Positions 9,194 to 18,013 of a stretch of DNA of 49,439 bases are shown here, piece by piece. Every line of letters begins with the position of its first letter. The stretch's first letter is position 1. The DNA is from Candidatus Palauibacter denitrificans (GTDB taxonomy: Bacteria > Gemmatimonadota > Gemmatimonadetes > Palauibacterales > Palauibacteraceae). The translations under genes and the position numbers were made by a program. The DNA lies in contig VXMQ01000017.1 of assembly GCA_009841015.1 (NCBI GenBank), forward strand, positions 1 through 49,439, given 5' to 3'. A model generated the notes under the pieces. The model ran no database searches, was not told the DNA's origin, and saw only the letters and a list, made by a program, of their open reading frames with translations.

Positions 9194-10552
9194 ATGGCGA
9201 ACGGCCAGAACGCGGCGGCTGCCGCGGCGAACATCTTCAAGGTGCCGGAGCTGAAGGCGAAGATCCTCTTCACTCTGCTCTGTCTCGCCCTGTATCGTCT
9301 CGGCTCCCACATCACGACGCCGGGTGTGAACGTCGTGGCCCTGCAGGCGCTCGCGGGTCAGTTCCAGGGCACGATCTTCGGCATTTACGACCTCTTCGTA
9401 GGGGGCGGCCTGCAGCGGGCAACCGTCTTCGCCCTCGGCATCATGCCCTACATCTCGGCGAGCATCCTCTTCCAGCTCCTCGCCGCCGTCATGCCGGCGA
9501 TCGAGAAGCTGCAGAAGGAGGGGGAGGAAGGGCGCCGGAAGCTCACGCAGTGGACGCGGTATACCACCGTGGTGCTGTGCATCGGGCAATCCTACACCTA
9601 CGCGCTCTTCCTCGAGGCCCAGCCGGGTGCGGTCCTCGATCCCGGTCTCGGTTTTCGCCTTCTCACCGTGCTCATGCTCACGACCGGGGGCGTGTTCGTC
9701 ATGTGGCTCGGCGAACAGATCACCGAGCGCGGCGTCGGCAACGGCATGTCCCTGCTCATCTTCTTCTCGATTCTGCAGGGCTTCCCGGGAGCCGTGCTCA
9801 ACACCTTCGAACTCTACCAGGCGGGCGGCATCTCGCTCATCAAGCTTGCCGCCCTCGCGGCGACCCTCGTGGCCATCATGGCCGCGGTCGTCGCCCTGAC
9901 GATGGCGCAGCGCAAGATTCCGGTGCAGATCCCGCGAAAGGTCGTGGGCAGGGGCCGAATCCGGGAAGGGCAGCGGTCGTTCATCCCCCTGCGGATCAAC
10001 TCCGCAGGCGTGATGCCGATCATCTTCGCCCAGTCGATCATCATCATCCCGGGGACCCTGGCCGCGTTCATGGGCAATCCCGGGCCGGGCAGCTCCGGCG
10101 CCCGGCGTTTCATCTACGAGATGAGCCAGGCGCTGCAGGTGGGGACGACATGGTACTACGTGCTGTACGTCGTTCTCATCGTCTACTTCACCTACTTCTA
10201 TACGTCCATCATCTTCAACCCGACGGATCTGGCGGAGAATCTGAAGCGCCAGGGCGGGTTCATTCCGGGCGTCAAGCCCGGCGCGAAGACGGCGGACTAT
10301 ATCGATCACGTGCTCACGCGGATCACGCTGCCCGGCGCCGTCTACCTCGCGCTGATCGCCGTTCTGCCCTACCTGATCTTCTCGATCTTCGATCTTCAGA
10401 CCTTCTTCTTCGGCGGTACTTCCCTGCTCATCGTGGTGGGCGTCGCGCTCGATACGATGCAGCAGTTGCAGCAGCATCTCCTGCTGCGTCAGTACGAGGG
10501 ATTCATGAAGAAGGGTCGCGTCAAGTATCGCGGCAGACAGCGCTACATGTGA
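9194..10552 (+). CDS. secY: Protein translocase subunit SecY
   Basis: A 452-residue inner-membrane channel protein with about ten hydrophobic segments. Recognisable parts are the N-terminal amphipathic helix before LFTLLCLALYRLGSHI, the plug region after TPGVNV, ERGVGNGMSLLIF (about 177-189), the cytosolic loop IPVQIPRKVVGRGR, and the C-terminal MKKGRVKYRGRQRYM. It forms the SecYEG pore that works with the SecA encoded at 24489. Its TGA shares one base with the adk ATG. Confidence 0.98.
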   Translation: MANGQNAAAAAANIFKVPELKAKILFTLLCLALYRLGSHITTPGVNVVALQALAGQFQGTIFGIYDLFVGGGLQRATVFALGIMPYISASILFQLLAAVMPAIEKLQKEGEEGRRKLTQWTRYTTVVLCIGQSYTYALFLEAQPGAVLDPGLGFRLLTVLMLTTGGVFVMWLGEQITERGVGNGMSLLIFFSILQGFPGAVLNTFELYQAGGISLIKLAALAATLVAIMAAVVALTMAQRKIPVQIPRKVVGRGRIREGQRSFIPLRINSAGVMPIIFAQSIIIIPGTLAAFMGNPGPGSSGARRFIYEMSQALQVGTTWYYVLYVVLIVYFTYFYTSIIFNPTDLAENLKRQGGFIPGVKPGAKTADYIDHVLTRITLPGAVYLALIAVLPYLIFSIFDLQTFFFGGTSLLIVVGVALDTMQQLQQHLLLRQYEGFMKKGRVKYRGRQRYM

Positions 10553-11214
10553 TGGGCGTGCGGCTGGTCATCATGGGTCCTCCGGGGGTCGGGAAGGGCA
10601 CGCAGGGTGAGTTTCTGGCCGAACGCTTCGGCGTTCCGCGCCTTTCGACCGGCGACATGATCCGCGCTGCGTTCAAGGCCGGAACCCCGCTCGGCGAGAG
10701 GGTTCGCGCCTACTACGAAGCGGGCGAACTCGTGCCGGATGAGGTCGTCCTGGGACTCGTCGCTGAGGCGTTCGATGGCTCGGAGGCGAGCGGGGGGTTC
10801 GTGCTCGACGGATTCCCGCGCACGGTGGCTCAGGCCGACGGCCTCGGAGATCTGCTGGCCGATCGGGGCATCGAGCTGGATGCGGTGCTCTCGCTGGAGG
10901 CGCCCGAAGAAGAACTCGTCGACCGCATTTCCGGACGGCGGGTGTGCGGAGCGTGTGGCCTCGTGACGCATGTGCGTGCGGTGGGAGAGGCCGCCGCCTG
11001 CCCGCAGTGCCCGGCCGCCCTCGTGCAACGTTCGGACGACCGCCCCGAGACCGTTCGCAATCGGCTCGCGGTCTACGGAGCCCAGACCGAGCCTCTGCTC
11101 GCCTACTACGCCCGGTCGGAGACGGGATTGACTGCGGTGGACGGCACGGGAACGCTGGAAGCGGTGCGGGATCGTCTCTTCGAGACGTTGCGCACGGCGG
11201 AGATGGCCGGTTGA
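10552..11214 (+). CDS. adk: Adenylate kinase with Cys4 zinc LID
   Basis: A 220-residue enzyme interconverting ATP+AMP and 2 ADP. The P-loop GPPGVGKGT is at residues 9-17, LSTGDMIR follows at about 32-39 and LDGFPRT is in the NMP region. The LID holds C132, C135, C150 and C153, the zinc-binding type seen in many Gram-positives and other phyla. SDDRPETVRNRL follows. The ATG overlaps the secY stop (TGATG), and the gene overlaps map by four bases. Confidence 0.97.
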   Translation: MGVRLVIMGPPGVGKGTQGEFLAERFGVPRLSTGDMIRAAFKAGTPLGERVRAYYEAGELVPDEVVLGLVAEAFDGSEASGGFVLDGFPRTVAQADGLGDLLADRGIELDAVLSLEAPEEELVDRISGRRVCGACGLVTHVRAVGEAAACPQCPAALVQRSDDRPETVRNRLAVYGAQTEPLLAYYARSETGLTAVDGTGTLEAVRDRLFETLRTAEMAG

Positions 11215-11993
11215 TCCGGCTGAAGTCTTCCGCCCAGATCGAGGCCATCGCCGCCGCGGGTGCGATCGTGGCGGCGGTCCTCGAGATGGCGGCGGAGCAG
11301 GCCATCCCCGGACGGAGCACGGGGGAGCTGGACGAAATGGCGGAGGCGATGATCCGCGACAACCCGGGGGCGACGCCCGCCTTCAAGGGGCTGTACGGGT
11401 TTCCGGCCACGCTGTGCACGAGCATCAACGAAGAGGTCGTACATGGCATTCCGTCGTTCCGGCGCGAATTGAAATCGGGCGACATCGTGAGCGTCGACGT
11501 CGGCGTCAAGCTCGACGGTCTGTTCGCGGACGCGGCCGTGACGATCCCCGTGGGCGAGGTGACGCCGGCGACGGCGCGTCTCCTGACCGTGACCCGAACG
11601 GCGCTCGACGTGGGCGTCGGGGCGGCGCGCCCCGGGGCCCAGCTCGGCGACCTGGGCTGGGCGATACAGACGCACATCGAAGCCGAGGGCTTCAGCGTGA
11701 TTCGGGAGCTTGTGGGACATGGTGTGGGGGAAGCGCCTCACGAGGAGCCGCAGGTTCCGAATTATGGGGTGCGCCATCGCGGGTTCCGGATGCAGGCGGG
11801 GCTCGTCATCGCCATCGAGCCGATGGTCAACGCGGGCGGGCCGGAGATCCGGACGCTCGACGATGAATGGACGGTGGTTACAGGGGATGGTTGCCTCTCG
11901 GCGCATTTCGAGCACACCGTGGCGGTGACGTCGGAGGGCCCGCGCGTGTTGACGCGCGTTGCGACTCCGGCGCGAGCAGCAGGGGAGGCCTGA
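11211..11993 (+). CDS. map: Type I methionine aminopeptidase (TTG start)
   Basis: A 260-residue enzyme that removes the initiator methionine. All five metal ligands of the family are visible: D96, D107, H170, E203 and E234, in VDVG, ADAA, GHGVG, AIEPM and FEHT contexts. The TTG at 11211 overlaps the adk stop (TTGA), has GGAG about 8 bases upstream and gives the standard N-terminus [11 protein letters not shown]. The frame stays open further upstream, but that part lies inside adk. Confidence 0.96.
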   Translation: MIRLKSSAQIEAIAAAGAIVAAVLEMAAEQAIPGRSTGELDEMAEAMIRDNPGATPAFKGLYGFPATLCTSINEEVVHGIPSFRRELKSGDIVSVDVGVKLDGLFADAAVTIPVGEVTPATARLLTVTRTALDVGVGAARPGAQLGDLGWAIQTHIEAEGFSVIRELVGHGVGEAPHEEPQVPNYGVRHRGFRMQAGLVIAIEPMVNAGGPEIRTLDDEWTVVTGDGCLSAHFEHTVAVTSEGPRVLTRVATPARAAGEA

Positions 11994-11994
11994 G

Positions 11995-12213
11995 TTGGCG
12001 AAGGAAGAACCGATCCAGATGACGGGGGAGGTCGCCGAGGCGCTTCCCAACGCGATGTTTCGCGTGGAGTTGGAGAACGGGCATCAGATCGTCTGCCACG
12101 TCTCCGGCAAGATTCGAATGAACTACATACGGATCCTGCCGGGAGACCGGGTCGCGGTCGAGTTGTCGCCCTACGATCTGACGAGGGGACGGATCACGTA
12201 CCGCTACAAGTGA
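11995..12213 (+). CDS. infA: Translation initiation factor IF-1 (TTG start)
   Basis: A 72-residue S1/OB-fold protein that binds the ribosomal A site during initiation. The sequence [42 protein letters not shown] and [17 protein letters not shown] is canonical. The TTG at 11995 is preferred because GGGGAGG at 11982-11988 lies 6 bases upstream and the resulting length is exactly typical. It begins one base after the map stop. Confidence 0.96.
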   Translation: MAKEEPIQMTGEVAEALPNAMFRVELENGHQIVCHVSGKIRMNYIRILPGDRVAVELSPYDLTRGRITYRYK

Positions 12214-12219
12214 CGCAGT

Positions 12220-12248
12220 TTGTTCGGATCGGTTCGGGCTGGTATTCT
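12220..12248 (+). promoter_or_regulatory. Possible extended -10 promoter before rpmJ
   Basis: TTGTTC at 12220-12225 and TATTCT at 12243-12248 are separated by 17 bases. TGG directly before the -10 gives the extended TGn motif. It lies in the 73-base gap between infA and rpmJ and would give a transcript start about 30 bases before rpmJ. The hexamers match consensus only partly (3/6 and 4/6), so this is a suggestion. Confidence 0.4.
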
Positions 12249-12286
12249 GAAGGGTTGCCATCGAACCGCCACCGGAGGACGGAAGC

Positions 12287-12403
12287 ATGAAGGTTCGTTC
12301 GAGTGTCAGGCGAATTTGCGAGCACTGCAAGGTCATCCGCAGGCGCGGTGTCGTGCGGGTGATCTGCAGTCGAGACCCGAAGCACAAGCAGCGGCAGGGA
12401 TAG
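12287..12403 (+). CDS. rpmJ: 50S ribosomal protein L36, zinc form
   Basis: A 38-residue protein starting [20 protein letters not shown] and ending KHKQRQG. The zinc ligands C11, C14, C27 and H33 of the C+ form are all present. L36 stabilises the 23S rRNA near the factor-binding region. GGAGGACGGAAGC directly upstream serves as the ribosome-binding site. The gene is in its usual place between infA and rpsM. Confidence 0.96.
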   Translation: MKVRSSVRRICEHCKVIRRRGVVRVICSRDPKHKQRQG

Positions 12404-12413
12404 GCAGGAATAC

Positions 12414-12794
12414 ATGGCACGCATAGCCGGAGTCGATCTCCCCCGGAACAAGCGGATCGAGGTGGGCCTCACGTACATCTACGGAATCGGCCACTCGACG
12501 GCGCGCAACATCCTGGCCGAAACGGGCGTGGATGGGGATGTTCGCGTCTACCAGCTGTCCGACGACGACGTCAACAAGCTGCGCCGGGTCATCGAGAACC
12601 ACTACAAGGTCGAGGGTGCGCTGCGTACCGAGACCTCGATGAACGTCAAGCGTCTGATGGACATCGGATGCTATCGCGGGATGCGGCACAGGCGGAATCT
12701 GCCGGTGCGCGGCCAGCGCACGCACACCAATGCCCGGACCCGCAAGGGGCCGCGGCGCGCCGTCGCCGGTAAGAAGAAGGCGCCCCGGAAGTAA
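12414..12794 (+). CDS. rpsM: 30S ribosomal protein S13
   Basis: A 126-residue S13 with [26 protein letters not shown] and the helix-hairpin-helix-like [11 protein letters not shown] (about 24-34). The C-terminal [24 protein letters not shown] reaches the P-site tRNA. S13 forms the B1 intersubunit bridges. It starts 10 bases after rpmJ. Confidence 0.98.
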   Translation: MARIAGVDLPRNKRIEVGLTYIYGIGHSTARNILAETGVDGDVRVYQLSDDDVNKLRRVIENHYKVEGALRTETSMNVKRLMDIGCYRGMRHRRNLPVRGQRTHTNARTRKGPRRAVAGKKKAPRK

Positions 12795-12835
12795 ACGCGG
12801 CAACCACGTCGGTCCAAACGGAGGACGCGCAGGGA

Positions 12836-13216
12836 ATGGCAAAGCGGGTAAGAAAAAAGAAGCGCCAGGTCGACGCCGAGGGCGTCGCCCACATCAAGGC
12901 GACCTTCAACAATACGATCATCACGATCACGACTCTGACCGGGGACACCGTCGCCTGGGCCAGCGCCGGAAAGGCGGGGTTCAAGGGCTCCAAGAAGTCC
13001 ACGCCCTTTGCCGCCACCATCGCGGCGGAGACGGTGGGGCGAGAAGCAGCCGGCATGGGGATGCGGCGAGTCCATGTGGAAGTGCAGGGCCCCGGGTCGG
13101 GTCGCGAGTCGGCAATCCAGGCGCTGCAGGCGGCGGGCCTCGCGATCCGTTCGATCAAGGACGTGACGCCGATTCCGCACAACGGATGCCGTCCGCCGAA
13201 GAAGCGGAGGGTGTAG
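12836..13216 (+). CDS. rpsK: 30S ribosomal protein S11
   Basis: A 126-residue S11. It contains [20 protein letters not shown] (about 18-37), [20 protein letters not shown] and the C-terminal [20 protein letters not shown], which is diagnostic. S11 lies on the platform by the mRNA exit site. Its TAG is directly followed by the rpsD ATG with no gap. Confidence 0.98.
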   Translation: MAKRVRKKKRQVDAEGVAHIKATFNNTIITITTLTGDTVAWASAGKAGFKGSKKSTPFAATIAAETVGREAAGMGMRRVHVEVQGPGSGRESAIQALQAAGLAIRSIKDVTPIPHNGCRPPKKRRV

Positions 13217-13849
13217 ATGGCTCGCTATACGGGACCCGTGTGCCGGCTGTGCCGGCGCGAGGGAGAGAAACTCTTCCTCAAGGGGAAGCGCTGCTTCACG
13301 GAGAAATGCGCGATCGAGCGCCGCGCGTTCCCGCCCGGTCAGCATGGCGGGGGCCGCCGCCGCCGCCGCCAGTCGGAGTACGCCGTGCAGTTGCGGGAGA
13401 AGCAGAAGGTGAAGCGGATCTACGGACTCGCGGAGAGGCAGTTCCGCTCCCTCTTCAAGAAGGCTTCGCGCGTCCCGGGCGTCACGGGCGAGAACCTGCT
13501 CGTCGCGCTCGAGAGCCGACTCGACAACATCGTCTATCGTCTCGGCTTCGCGCCCTCCCGCAAGGCGGCGCGTCAGCTCATTCGGCACCGCCACGTGCGG
13601 GTCGAAGGGGCGACGGTCGACGTGCCGAGCTATGCCGTCGGACCCGGTGCGGAAGTCTCCATGGCGCCGAAAGCGCGGAAGTTGCCGGTGGTGATCGAGG
13701 CGATCGAGGATCGACGGTCACGCGATCAGCTGTCGTGGCTGGGCGTCGACTACGACGCGGCGAGCGGGCGAATGCTCGAGCGCCCGTCCCGGTCCGATAT
13801 TCCGCTTGCCGTCGAAGAACAGCTGATCGTCGAACTCTACAGCAAGTAA
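13217..13849 (+). CDS. rpsD: 30S ribosomal protein S4, zinc form
   Basis: A 210-residue S4. The N-terminal arm holds C9, C12, C26 and C31 in the CxxC-X13-C-X4-C pattern of the C+ form. The S4 RNA-binding domain is at about 97-165 (ALESRLDNIVYRLGFAPSRKAARQLIRHRHV in part). S4 starts 30S assembly and represses the alpha operon in enterobacteria. A 69-base GC-rich gap separates it from rpoA. Confidence 0.98.
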   Translation: MARYTGPVCRLCRREGEKLFLKGKRCFTEKCAIERRAFPPGQHGGGRRRRRQSEYAVQLREKQKVKRIYGLAERQFRSLFKKASRVPGVTGENLLVALESRLDNIVYRLGFAPSRKAARQLIRHRHVRVEGATVDVPSYAVGPGAEVSMAPKARKLPVVIEAIEDRRSRDQLSWLGVDYDAASGRMLERPSRSDIPLAVEEQLIVELYSK

Positions 13850-13918
13850 GCCTGCGAGGCCGTGGGCCCGCAGCCGGCCCGCGGAAGTCGCTGAGCCAAA
13901 ACATGGAGTGAAGTGCAT

Positions 13919-15022
13919 ATGACGGTGTCGGTAGATCTGGCCGGTCTCGTGCTACCGGAAGCGATGGAGGAACAGAGGCGATCCCCCAACGGGGCGCGTG
14001 CATCGTTCCTTCTCCAGCCGCTGGAGCGCGGGTTCGGGCACACGATCGGAAACTCGATCCGGCGGATCATGTTGTCCTCGCTTCCCGGGGCGGCGGTTTG
14101 GGCCTTCCGGGCGGACGGCGTTCAGCATGAACACCAGACGGTGGACGGAGTCGCCGAGGATGTACATCAGATCATTCAGAATCTGAAGCGTCTGGTTCTG
14201 GTGATGGACGAGGACAAGGAGGACGCGAAGCTCTCGCTGACGGCGCACAAGGCCGGTCCCGTAACGGCGGAGCAGATCGGGGAGCATGCGTCGGTCAGGG
14301 TCGTGAACCCGGACCTCGTGCTCTTCACGCTGCAGGAGGACTTGCCCGAAAACCGTCCTCTCGCCTTCGACCTGTGGGTGAATCGCGGCCGCGGCTTTGT
14401 CATGGCGGAGCACCATGCGCCTCCCGAGGAGACGGAAACCAAGCGTGACTTTCCGGTTGGTACGATCCGGATCGATGCCGTCTACAACCCCGTGACCCGC
14501 GCGAATTTCAATGTGAAGGAGACCCGCGTCGGCCAGCGTACGGACTTCGACCGGCTCGAAGTGGACGTCGAGACGAACGGAGCCTTGAATCCGGCGGAGG
14601 CGGTTTCGCAGGCGGCGGAGATCGTACGGCTGCATCTGTCGTATTTCAGTCAGATGGGGACCGTGCCCACGCTGCCGGAGGCCCTCGAGCCGGTTGCCGA
14701 GAAGCGCGAAAGGGAACCGGTCGATTCGGAGCTTGTGGAGTTGCTTGAACGCTCGCTTGAGGAGTTCAGCGAGGTCTCGGCACGTTCAAGGAATACGCTC
14801 GAAAAGCAGGGCATCACGACGCTGGGCGACGTCGTCACGCGGTCGCGCGACGACATCCTGCGGCTGGAGAATTTCGGAGAGAAATCCCTGGAGGAGCTTG
14901 CGGAGGTCCTCGGCGCGCACGGACTCCGGTTCGGTATGTCGTTCCTGCGGGATGAAGCCGGGAACCTCTACCTGAAGGACGATCTGGCGGGAAACGGAGC
15001 GCAGGGCGACGATGAGACATAG
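13919..15022 (+). CDS. rpoA: RNA polymerase subunit alpha
   Basis: A 367-residue alpha subunit. The N-terminal dimerisation domain shows [23 protein letters not shown] (about 37-59). The C-terminal domain (about 270-345) carries helix-hairpin-helix sequence [20 protein letters not shown] and [13 protein letters not shown], which contacts UP elements and activators. The ATG at 13919 is chosen, with GGAG 10 bases upstream. An in-frame GTG two codons earlier is possible. It overlaps rplQ by 11 bases. Confidence 0.97.
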   Translation: MTVSVDLAGLVLPEAMEEQRRSPNGARASFLLQPLERGFGHTIGNSIRRIMLSSLPGAAVWAFRADGVQHEHQTVDGVAEDVHQIIQNLKRLVLVMDEDKEDAKLSLTAHKAGPVTAEQIGEHASVRVVNPDLVLFTLQEDLPENRPLAFDLWVNRGRGFVMAEHHAPPEETETKRDFPVGTIRIDAVYNPVTRANFNVKETRVGQRTDFDRLEVDVETNGALNPAEAVSQAAEIVRLHLSYFSQMGTVPTLPEALEPVAEKREREPVDSELVELLERSLEEFSEVSARSRNTLEKQGITTLGDVVTRSRDDILRLENFGEKSLEELAEVLGAHGLRFGMSFLRDEAGNLYLKDDLAGNGAQGDDET

Positions 15023-15374
15023 AAAGAAGGGTCGGGAACTCAGTCGGACGCGCAGCCATCGGAAGGCGATGCTGCGAAACATGGCGACGAGTCTCATCCT
15101 GCACGAGCGGATCCGTACGACCGAGGCGAAGGCGAAGGAGTTGCGGCCGTTCGCCGAAAAGCTCATCACTTTGGCGAAGAGAGGCGATCTGCACAGCAGG
15201 CAGCTGGCCGGCCGGCAGATCGCGGACCGCGCCGCGCTGCGGAAGCTCTTCGAGAAGATCGGCCCGCGTTTCGAACAGCGACCGGGCGGATACACGAGGA
15301 TTCTGAAGCTGGGCGCGCGGAAGGGTGACGGAGCGGAGTTGGCGCTCATCGAATTCACCGATCGCGAGGCGTGA
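15012..15374 (+). CDS. rplQ: 50S ribosomal protein L17
   Basis: A 120-residue L17 starting [29 protein letters not shown], the family's signature. It also has [23 protein letters not shown] (about 37-59) and the C-terminal [23 protein letters not shown]17 lies near the exit tunnel. Its start is inside the end of rpoA, which is common for this pair. Confidence 0.98.
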   Translation: MRHRKKGRELSRTRSHRKAMLRNMATSLILHERIRTTEAKAKELRPFAEKLITLAKRGDLHSRQLAGRQIADRAALRKLFEKIGPRFEQRPGGYTRILKLGARKGDGAELALIEFTDREA

Positions 15375-15392
15375 GGAACCGGGAGAAGAGAC

Positions 15393-15896
15393 ATGTCCAA
15401 CAGGGGTGAAGGTGGGCTCGGCGTCATTCTCAGCATCGTCGCGCTGGCGGCCATCGGAGGGTTCATGTACTGGCTGAACCTTCAGTCGCGCGACATCGAG
15501 GAAGCACGCGCCGAAGCTGAAGCGGCCGCGATCGAAGCGGCCCGTGATCTGGACGCGTCCGACCTCCTGGCCGATCCGCAGGGAGCTGTCAACCGCCGCG
15601 TGAGGATTGAAGGGATCCGGATTGCGACGGGCCTCGGGCAGGGTGCGTTTGCTCTCCAGCTTGCGCCGGGCGTTGCCTATCCCGTGCTGCTGGAGCCCGA
15701 CCCGATCCAGCTCCTCAGGATGGCCGACGTGACGATCTACGGCGGCGACAGCGTCGCCGTCTCGGGGCAGGTTTATACATTCAACGATTCGATCGCCGGC
15801 GTCTGGGTCGAATCCGGAGCGGTTCAGGAGGGCATGGGCGAGCTGATTCCATCGTCCCCGACCTTCCTGCTCGCCGACTCCGTGCACGTGCACTGA
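15393..15896 (+). CDS. Membrane-anchored protein of unknown function
   Basis: A 167-residue protein with one hydrophobic segment at about 10-29 (VILSIVALAAIGGFMYWL). A short Ala/Glu-rich helix at about 35-52 comes next, then a beta-rich domain of about 110 residues that could be an OB-like fold (NRRVRIEGIRIATGLGQGAFALQL; DSVAVSGQVYTF). The topology suggests an N-terminal anchor with the domain outside the cytoplasm. No family is recognised. It lies between rplQ and rpmB with 18-base gaps on both sides, so it is probably cotranscribed with ribosomal genes. Confidence 0.8.
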   Translation: MSNRGEGGLGVILSIVALAAIGGFMYWLNLQSRDIEEARAEAEAAAIEAARDLDASDLLADPQGAVNRRVRIEGIRIATGLGQGAFALQLAPGVAYPVLLEPDPIQLLRMADVTIYGGDSVAVSGQVYTFNDSIAGVWVESGAVQEGMGELIPSSPTFLLADSVHVH

Positions 15897-15914
15897 GCGG
15901 ATACTGAGCGGGTC

Positions 15915-16106
15915 ATGGCGAATTTCTGTTACGTCTGCGGCAAGGGACCCGGCGTCGGGAACCACGTCAGCAACGCGAACAACAAGCGCAAGCGGCGCTT
16001 CATGCCGAACCTCCAGCGGGTGAAGATCGTGGAGAATTCGGGTCGCCGCCGTGTGCGCGTCTGCACGCGGTGCATCAAGGCGGGAAAAGTCGTCAAGGCG
16101 TCCTGA
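15915..16106 (+). CDS. rpmB: 50S ribosomal protein L28, zinc form
   Basis: A 63-residue L28 beginning [29 protein letters not shown]. The two cysteine pairs C5/C8 and C50/C53 mark the C+ form. L28 is a 50S protein near the E site. Its place after rplQ is not the usual rpmB-rpmG location, though the gene itself is intact. Confidence 0.96.
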   Translation: MANFCYVCGKGPGVGNHVSNANNKRKRRFMPNLQRVKIVENSGRRRVRVCTRCIKAGKVVKAS

Positions 16107-16141
16107 CGACGCGTCTCGGCGACGTTTTGCTACGGACTGCT

Positions 16142-16178
16142 GACCGGCGGCCGGCCGCGGGGGTTCCCGCCGCCGGTC
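16142..16178 (+). terminator. GC-rich hairpin after rpmB, possible terminator
   Basis: GACCGGCGGC at 16142-16151 and its perfect complement GCCGCCGGTC at 16169-16178 form a 10-bp stem with a 17-base loop. It lies between rpmB and hemD, where the ribosomal transcript would be expected to end. No T-run follows, so it may be a pause or stability element rather than an intrinsic terminator. Confidence 0.4.
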
Positions 16179-16197
16179 GTCTCGCATCGGCGGTTCA

Positions 16198-17007
16198 GTG
16201 ACCTCCTCCCCGCTCGCGGGCCAGCATGTACTGGTCACGCGGCCGGTCGCGCAGGCCGAAGGCTTCCGCGCCCTCCTGGAGGCCGCGGGGGCGGCCGTGA
16301 CGACGGCGCCCACCATCCGTTTGGTCCCCCCAACCGACGCGATGGCTCTGGGACGGGCAGCGGCACGGCTGGCCGAGTACGACTGGATCGTGACGACCAG
16401 CGTGAACGCCGTCCGCCGTCTGGCGGAGGCCGCATCGGAGGCGGATGCGATGAGCGCGCTGGCGACGGGCCGCCTCGCGGCCGTGGGCCCGGCGACCGCG
16501 GACGCGCTGCGCGCGCTCGGAGTGGCGGATTGCCTCGTGCCGGCGGTCTATCGCGGCGAAGCGCTCGCGGACGGGATCGTGGCGGCGACCGATCCGGAGA
16601 GCCTGTCGGACGCGCGGATCCTGCTCGTGCAGGCCGAGCGGGCGCGTCCGGTGCTGCGGGAACGACTGGTCGCCGCCGGAGCGCGGGTCGACGTCGCTCC
16701 GGCCTACGCGGTGGAGGTCAACCGCGACGTGAGAGGCGCACTCCGCGAGTTCATCGAACTGGGTCGCGGGGATTGGCTGACCTTCACGGCCTCATCCGCC
16801 GCCCGTGCCTTCGTGCAACTCGTCGGCGCGCAGACCGGCGGCGCTCTCGTGGCCGCCATCAGTCCCGTGACCGCAGCGACGCTCTCCGGGCTCGGTCTGC
16901 CGGTGCATGTCGTGGCGGCGACGCACTCGATGCCCGGGCTGGTGGACGCGCTGGTTGCAGACGCCGCTCGCCCCGGCCGTTTCGCCGCGATGCACGGCCA
17001 TGCCTGA
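16198..17007 (+). CDS. hemD: Uroporphyrinogen-III synthase (GTG start)
   Basis: A 269-residue two-lobed cytosolic enzyme that cyclises hydroxymethylbilane with inversion of ring D. Features match HemD: HVLVTRPVAQAEGFRALLEAAG at the N-terminus, YDWIVTTSVNAVRRL (about 61-75), the conserved ...LTFTASSAARAFV (about 194-206), and a late ATHSMPGLVDAL. HemD proteins diverge widely, so the linked hemB strengthens the call. The GTG has a weak ribosome-binding site. Its end overlaps hemB by 8 bases. Confidence 0.9.
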   Translation: MTSSPLAGQHVLVTRPVAQAEGFRALLEAAGAAVTTAPTIRLVPPTDAMALGRAAARLAEYDWIVTTSVNAVRRLAEAASEADAMSALATGRLAAVGPATADALRALGVADCLVPAVYRGEALADGIVAATDPESLSDARILLVQAERARPVLRERLVAAGARVDVAPAYAVEVNRDVRGALREFIELGRGDWLTFTASSAARAFVQLVGAQTGGALVAAISPVTAATLSGLGLPVHVVAATHSMPGLVDALVADAARPGRFAAMHGHA

Positions 17008-17977
17008 AGCGTCATTCCCAACCTCCCGGCCACGCCGCCTGCGTCGTACGGCTGCCCTGCGCGAATTGGTGCGCGAAACTCGGCTCGAGACCTCCGATCT
17101 CATCTATCCCATGTTCATCGATGACCGGGGACCGCCGCGGCAGCCGATCCCTTCGATGCCCGGCATCGACCGCCTGAGCGTCGAGGCGGCCGTCGACGAA
17201 GCGGGTGCCGCGTTCGACGAGGGGATACGGGCCGTCCTCCTGTTCGGCCTGCCGGCGAGCAAGGATGCGCGGGGCTCGCGCGCGGACCGGCCCGACGGCG
17301 TGATCCAGCGCTCCTTGCGGGCGCTTCGCGGCGCGCTCCCCAACCTGGTCCTGATCACGGACGTCTGCCTGTGCGAATACACGGATCACGGCCACTGCGG
17401 GGTCCTCGACGGCGACCGCGTCGCGAACGATCCGACGCTCGAGCGACTCGCCGCCCAGGCCGTGAGTCACGGGGCCGCCGGGGCGGACATCGTCGCGCCA
17501 TCGGACATGATGGATGGACGGGTCGGAGCGATTCGCGCCTCGCTTGACGAAGCGCATCTCGAGGACGTGGCCATCCTGTCCTACGCCGCCAAGTATGCGA
17601 GCGCCTTCTACGGCCCCTTCCGGGACGCGGCGGACTCCGCCCCCGCCTTCGGAGATCGGCGCGGGTATCAGATGGACGTGCGGAACGCGGATGAGGCGAT
17701 CCGCGAAGTCCGTTTCGACATCGCCGAAGGGGCGGATCTGGTCATGGTAAAGCCGGCGCTGCCGAATCTCGACGTCCTCCGACGAGTGAAGGACGAGTTC
17801 CGGATGCCCACCGCCGCGTACCAGGTGAGCGGGGAATACGCGATGATCGAAGCCGCCGGCGCCAACGGCTGGCTCGACGCGGAAGCCGCAAACCTGGAAG
17901 CGGTTCGTGCCATCCGGCGGGCGGGGGCGGACCTCGTCGTCACCTATGCCGCACGGCGCCTCGCGCGTGAGCTTTAG
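17000..17977 (+). CDS. hemB: Delta-aminolevulinic acid dehydratase (porphobilinogen synthase)
   Basis: A 325-residue enzyme condensing two aminolevulinates to porphobilinogen. The catalytic zinc site is present as C123, C125 and C133 in DVCLCEYTDHGHCG. The Schiff-base lysines are K198 (SYAAKYAS) and K251 (VMVKPAL). The ATG at 17000 lies inside the end of hemD and gives a normal length. An upstream extension would run through hemD. The zinc ligands mark it as the zinc-dependent type rather than the magnesium/aspartate-rich type. Confidence 0.96.
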   Translation: MPEASFPTSRPRRLRRTAALRELVRETRLETSDLIYPMFIDDRGPPRQPIPSMPGIDRLSVEAAVDEAGAAFDEGIRAVLLFGLPASKDARGSRADRPDGVIQRSLRALRGALPNLVLITDVCLCEYTDHGHCGVLDGDRVANDPTLERLAAQAVSHGAAGADIVAPSDMMDGRVGAIRASLDEAHLEDVAILSYAAKYASAFYGPFRDAADSAPAFGDRRGYQMDVRNADEAIREVRFDIAEGADLVMVKPALPNLDVLRRVKDEFRMPTAAYQVSGEYAMIEAAGANGWLDAEAANLEAVRAIRRAGADLVVTYAARRLAREL

Positions 17978-18013
17978 TGTGCCCCGGCGCGGGTCGTTCG
18001 AGAGGCGGTTCGG

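Noticed and set aside
8630..10477. Long - strand open frame opposite secY, rplO and rpmD
   Set aside because: It is antisense to three well-supported genes and its translation shows only low-complexity charged sequence typical of GC-rich shadow frames.
9550..10551. Upstream extension of the adenylate kinase reading frame through secY
   Set aside because: The frame happens to be open, but only the part from the ATG at 10552 has kinase motifs; the earlier part is an alternative frame of secY.
16907..16999. A longer N-terminus for hemB beginning at 16907
   Set aside because: The extra 31 residues overlap hemD, are Trp/Arg-rich and unlike the family; the ATG at 17000 gives the normal length.
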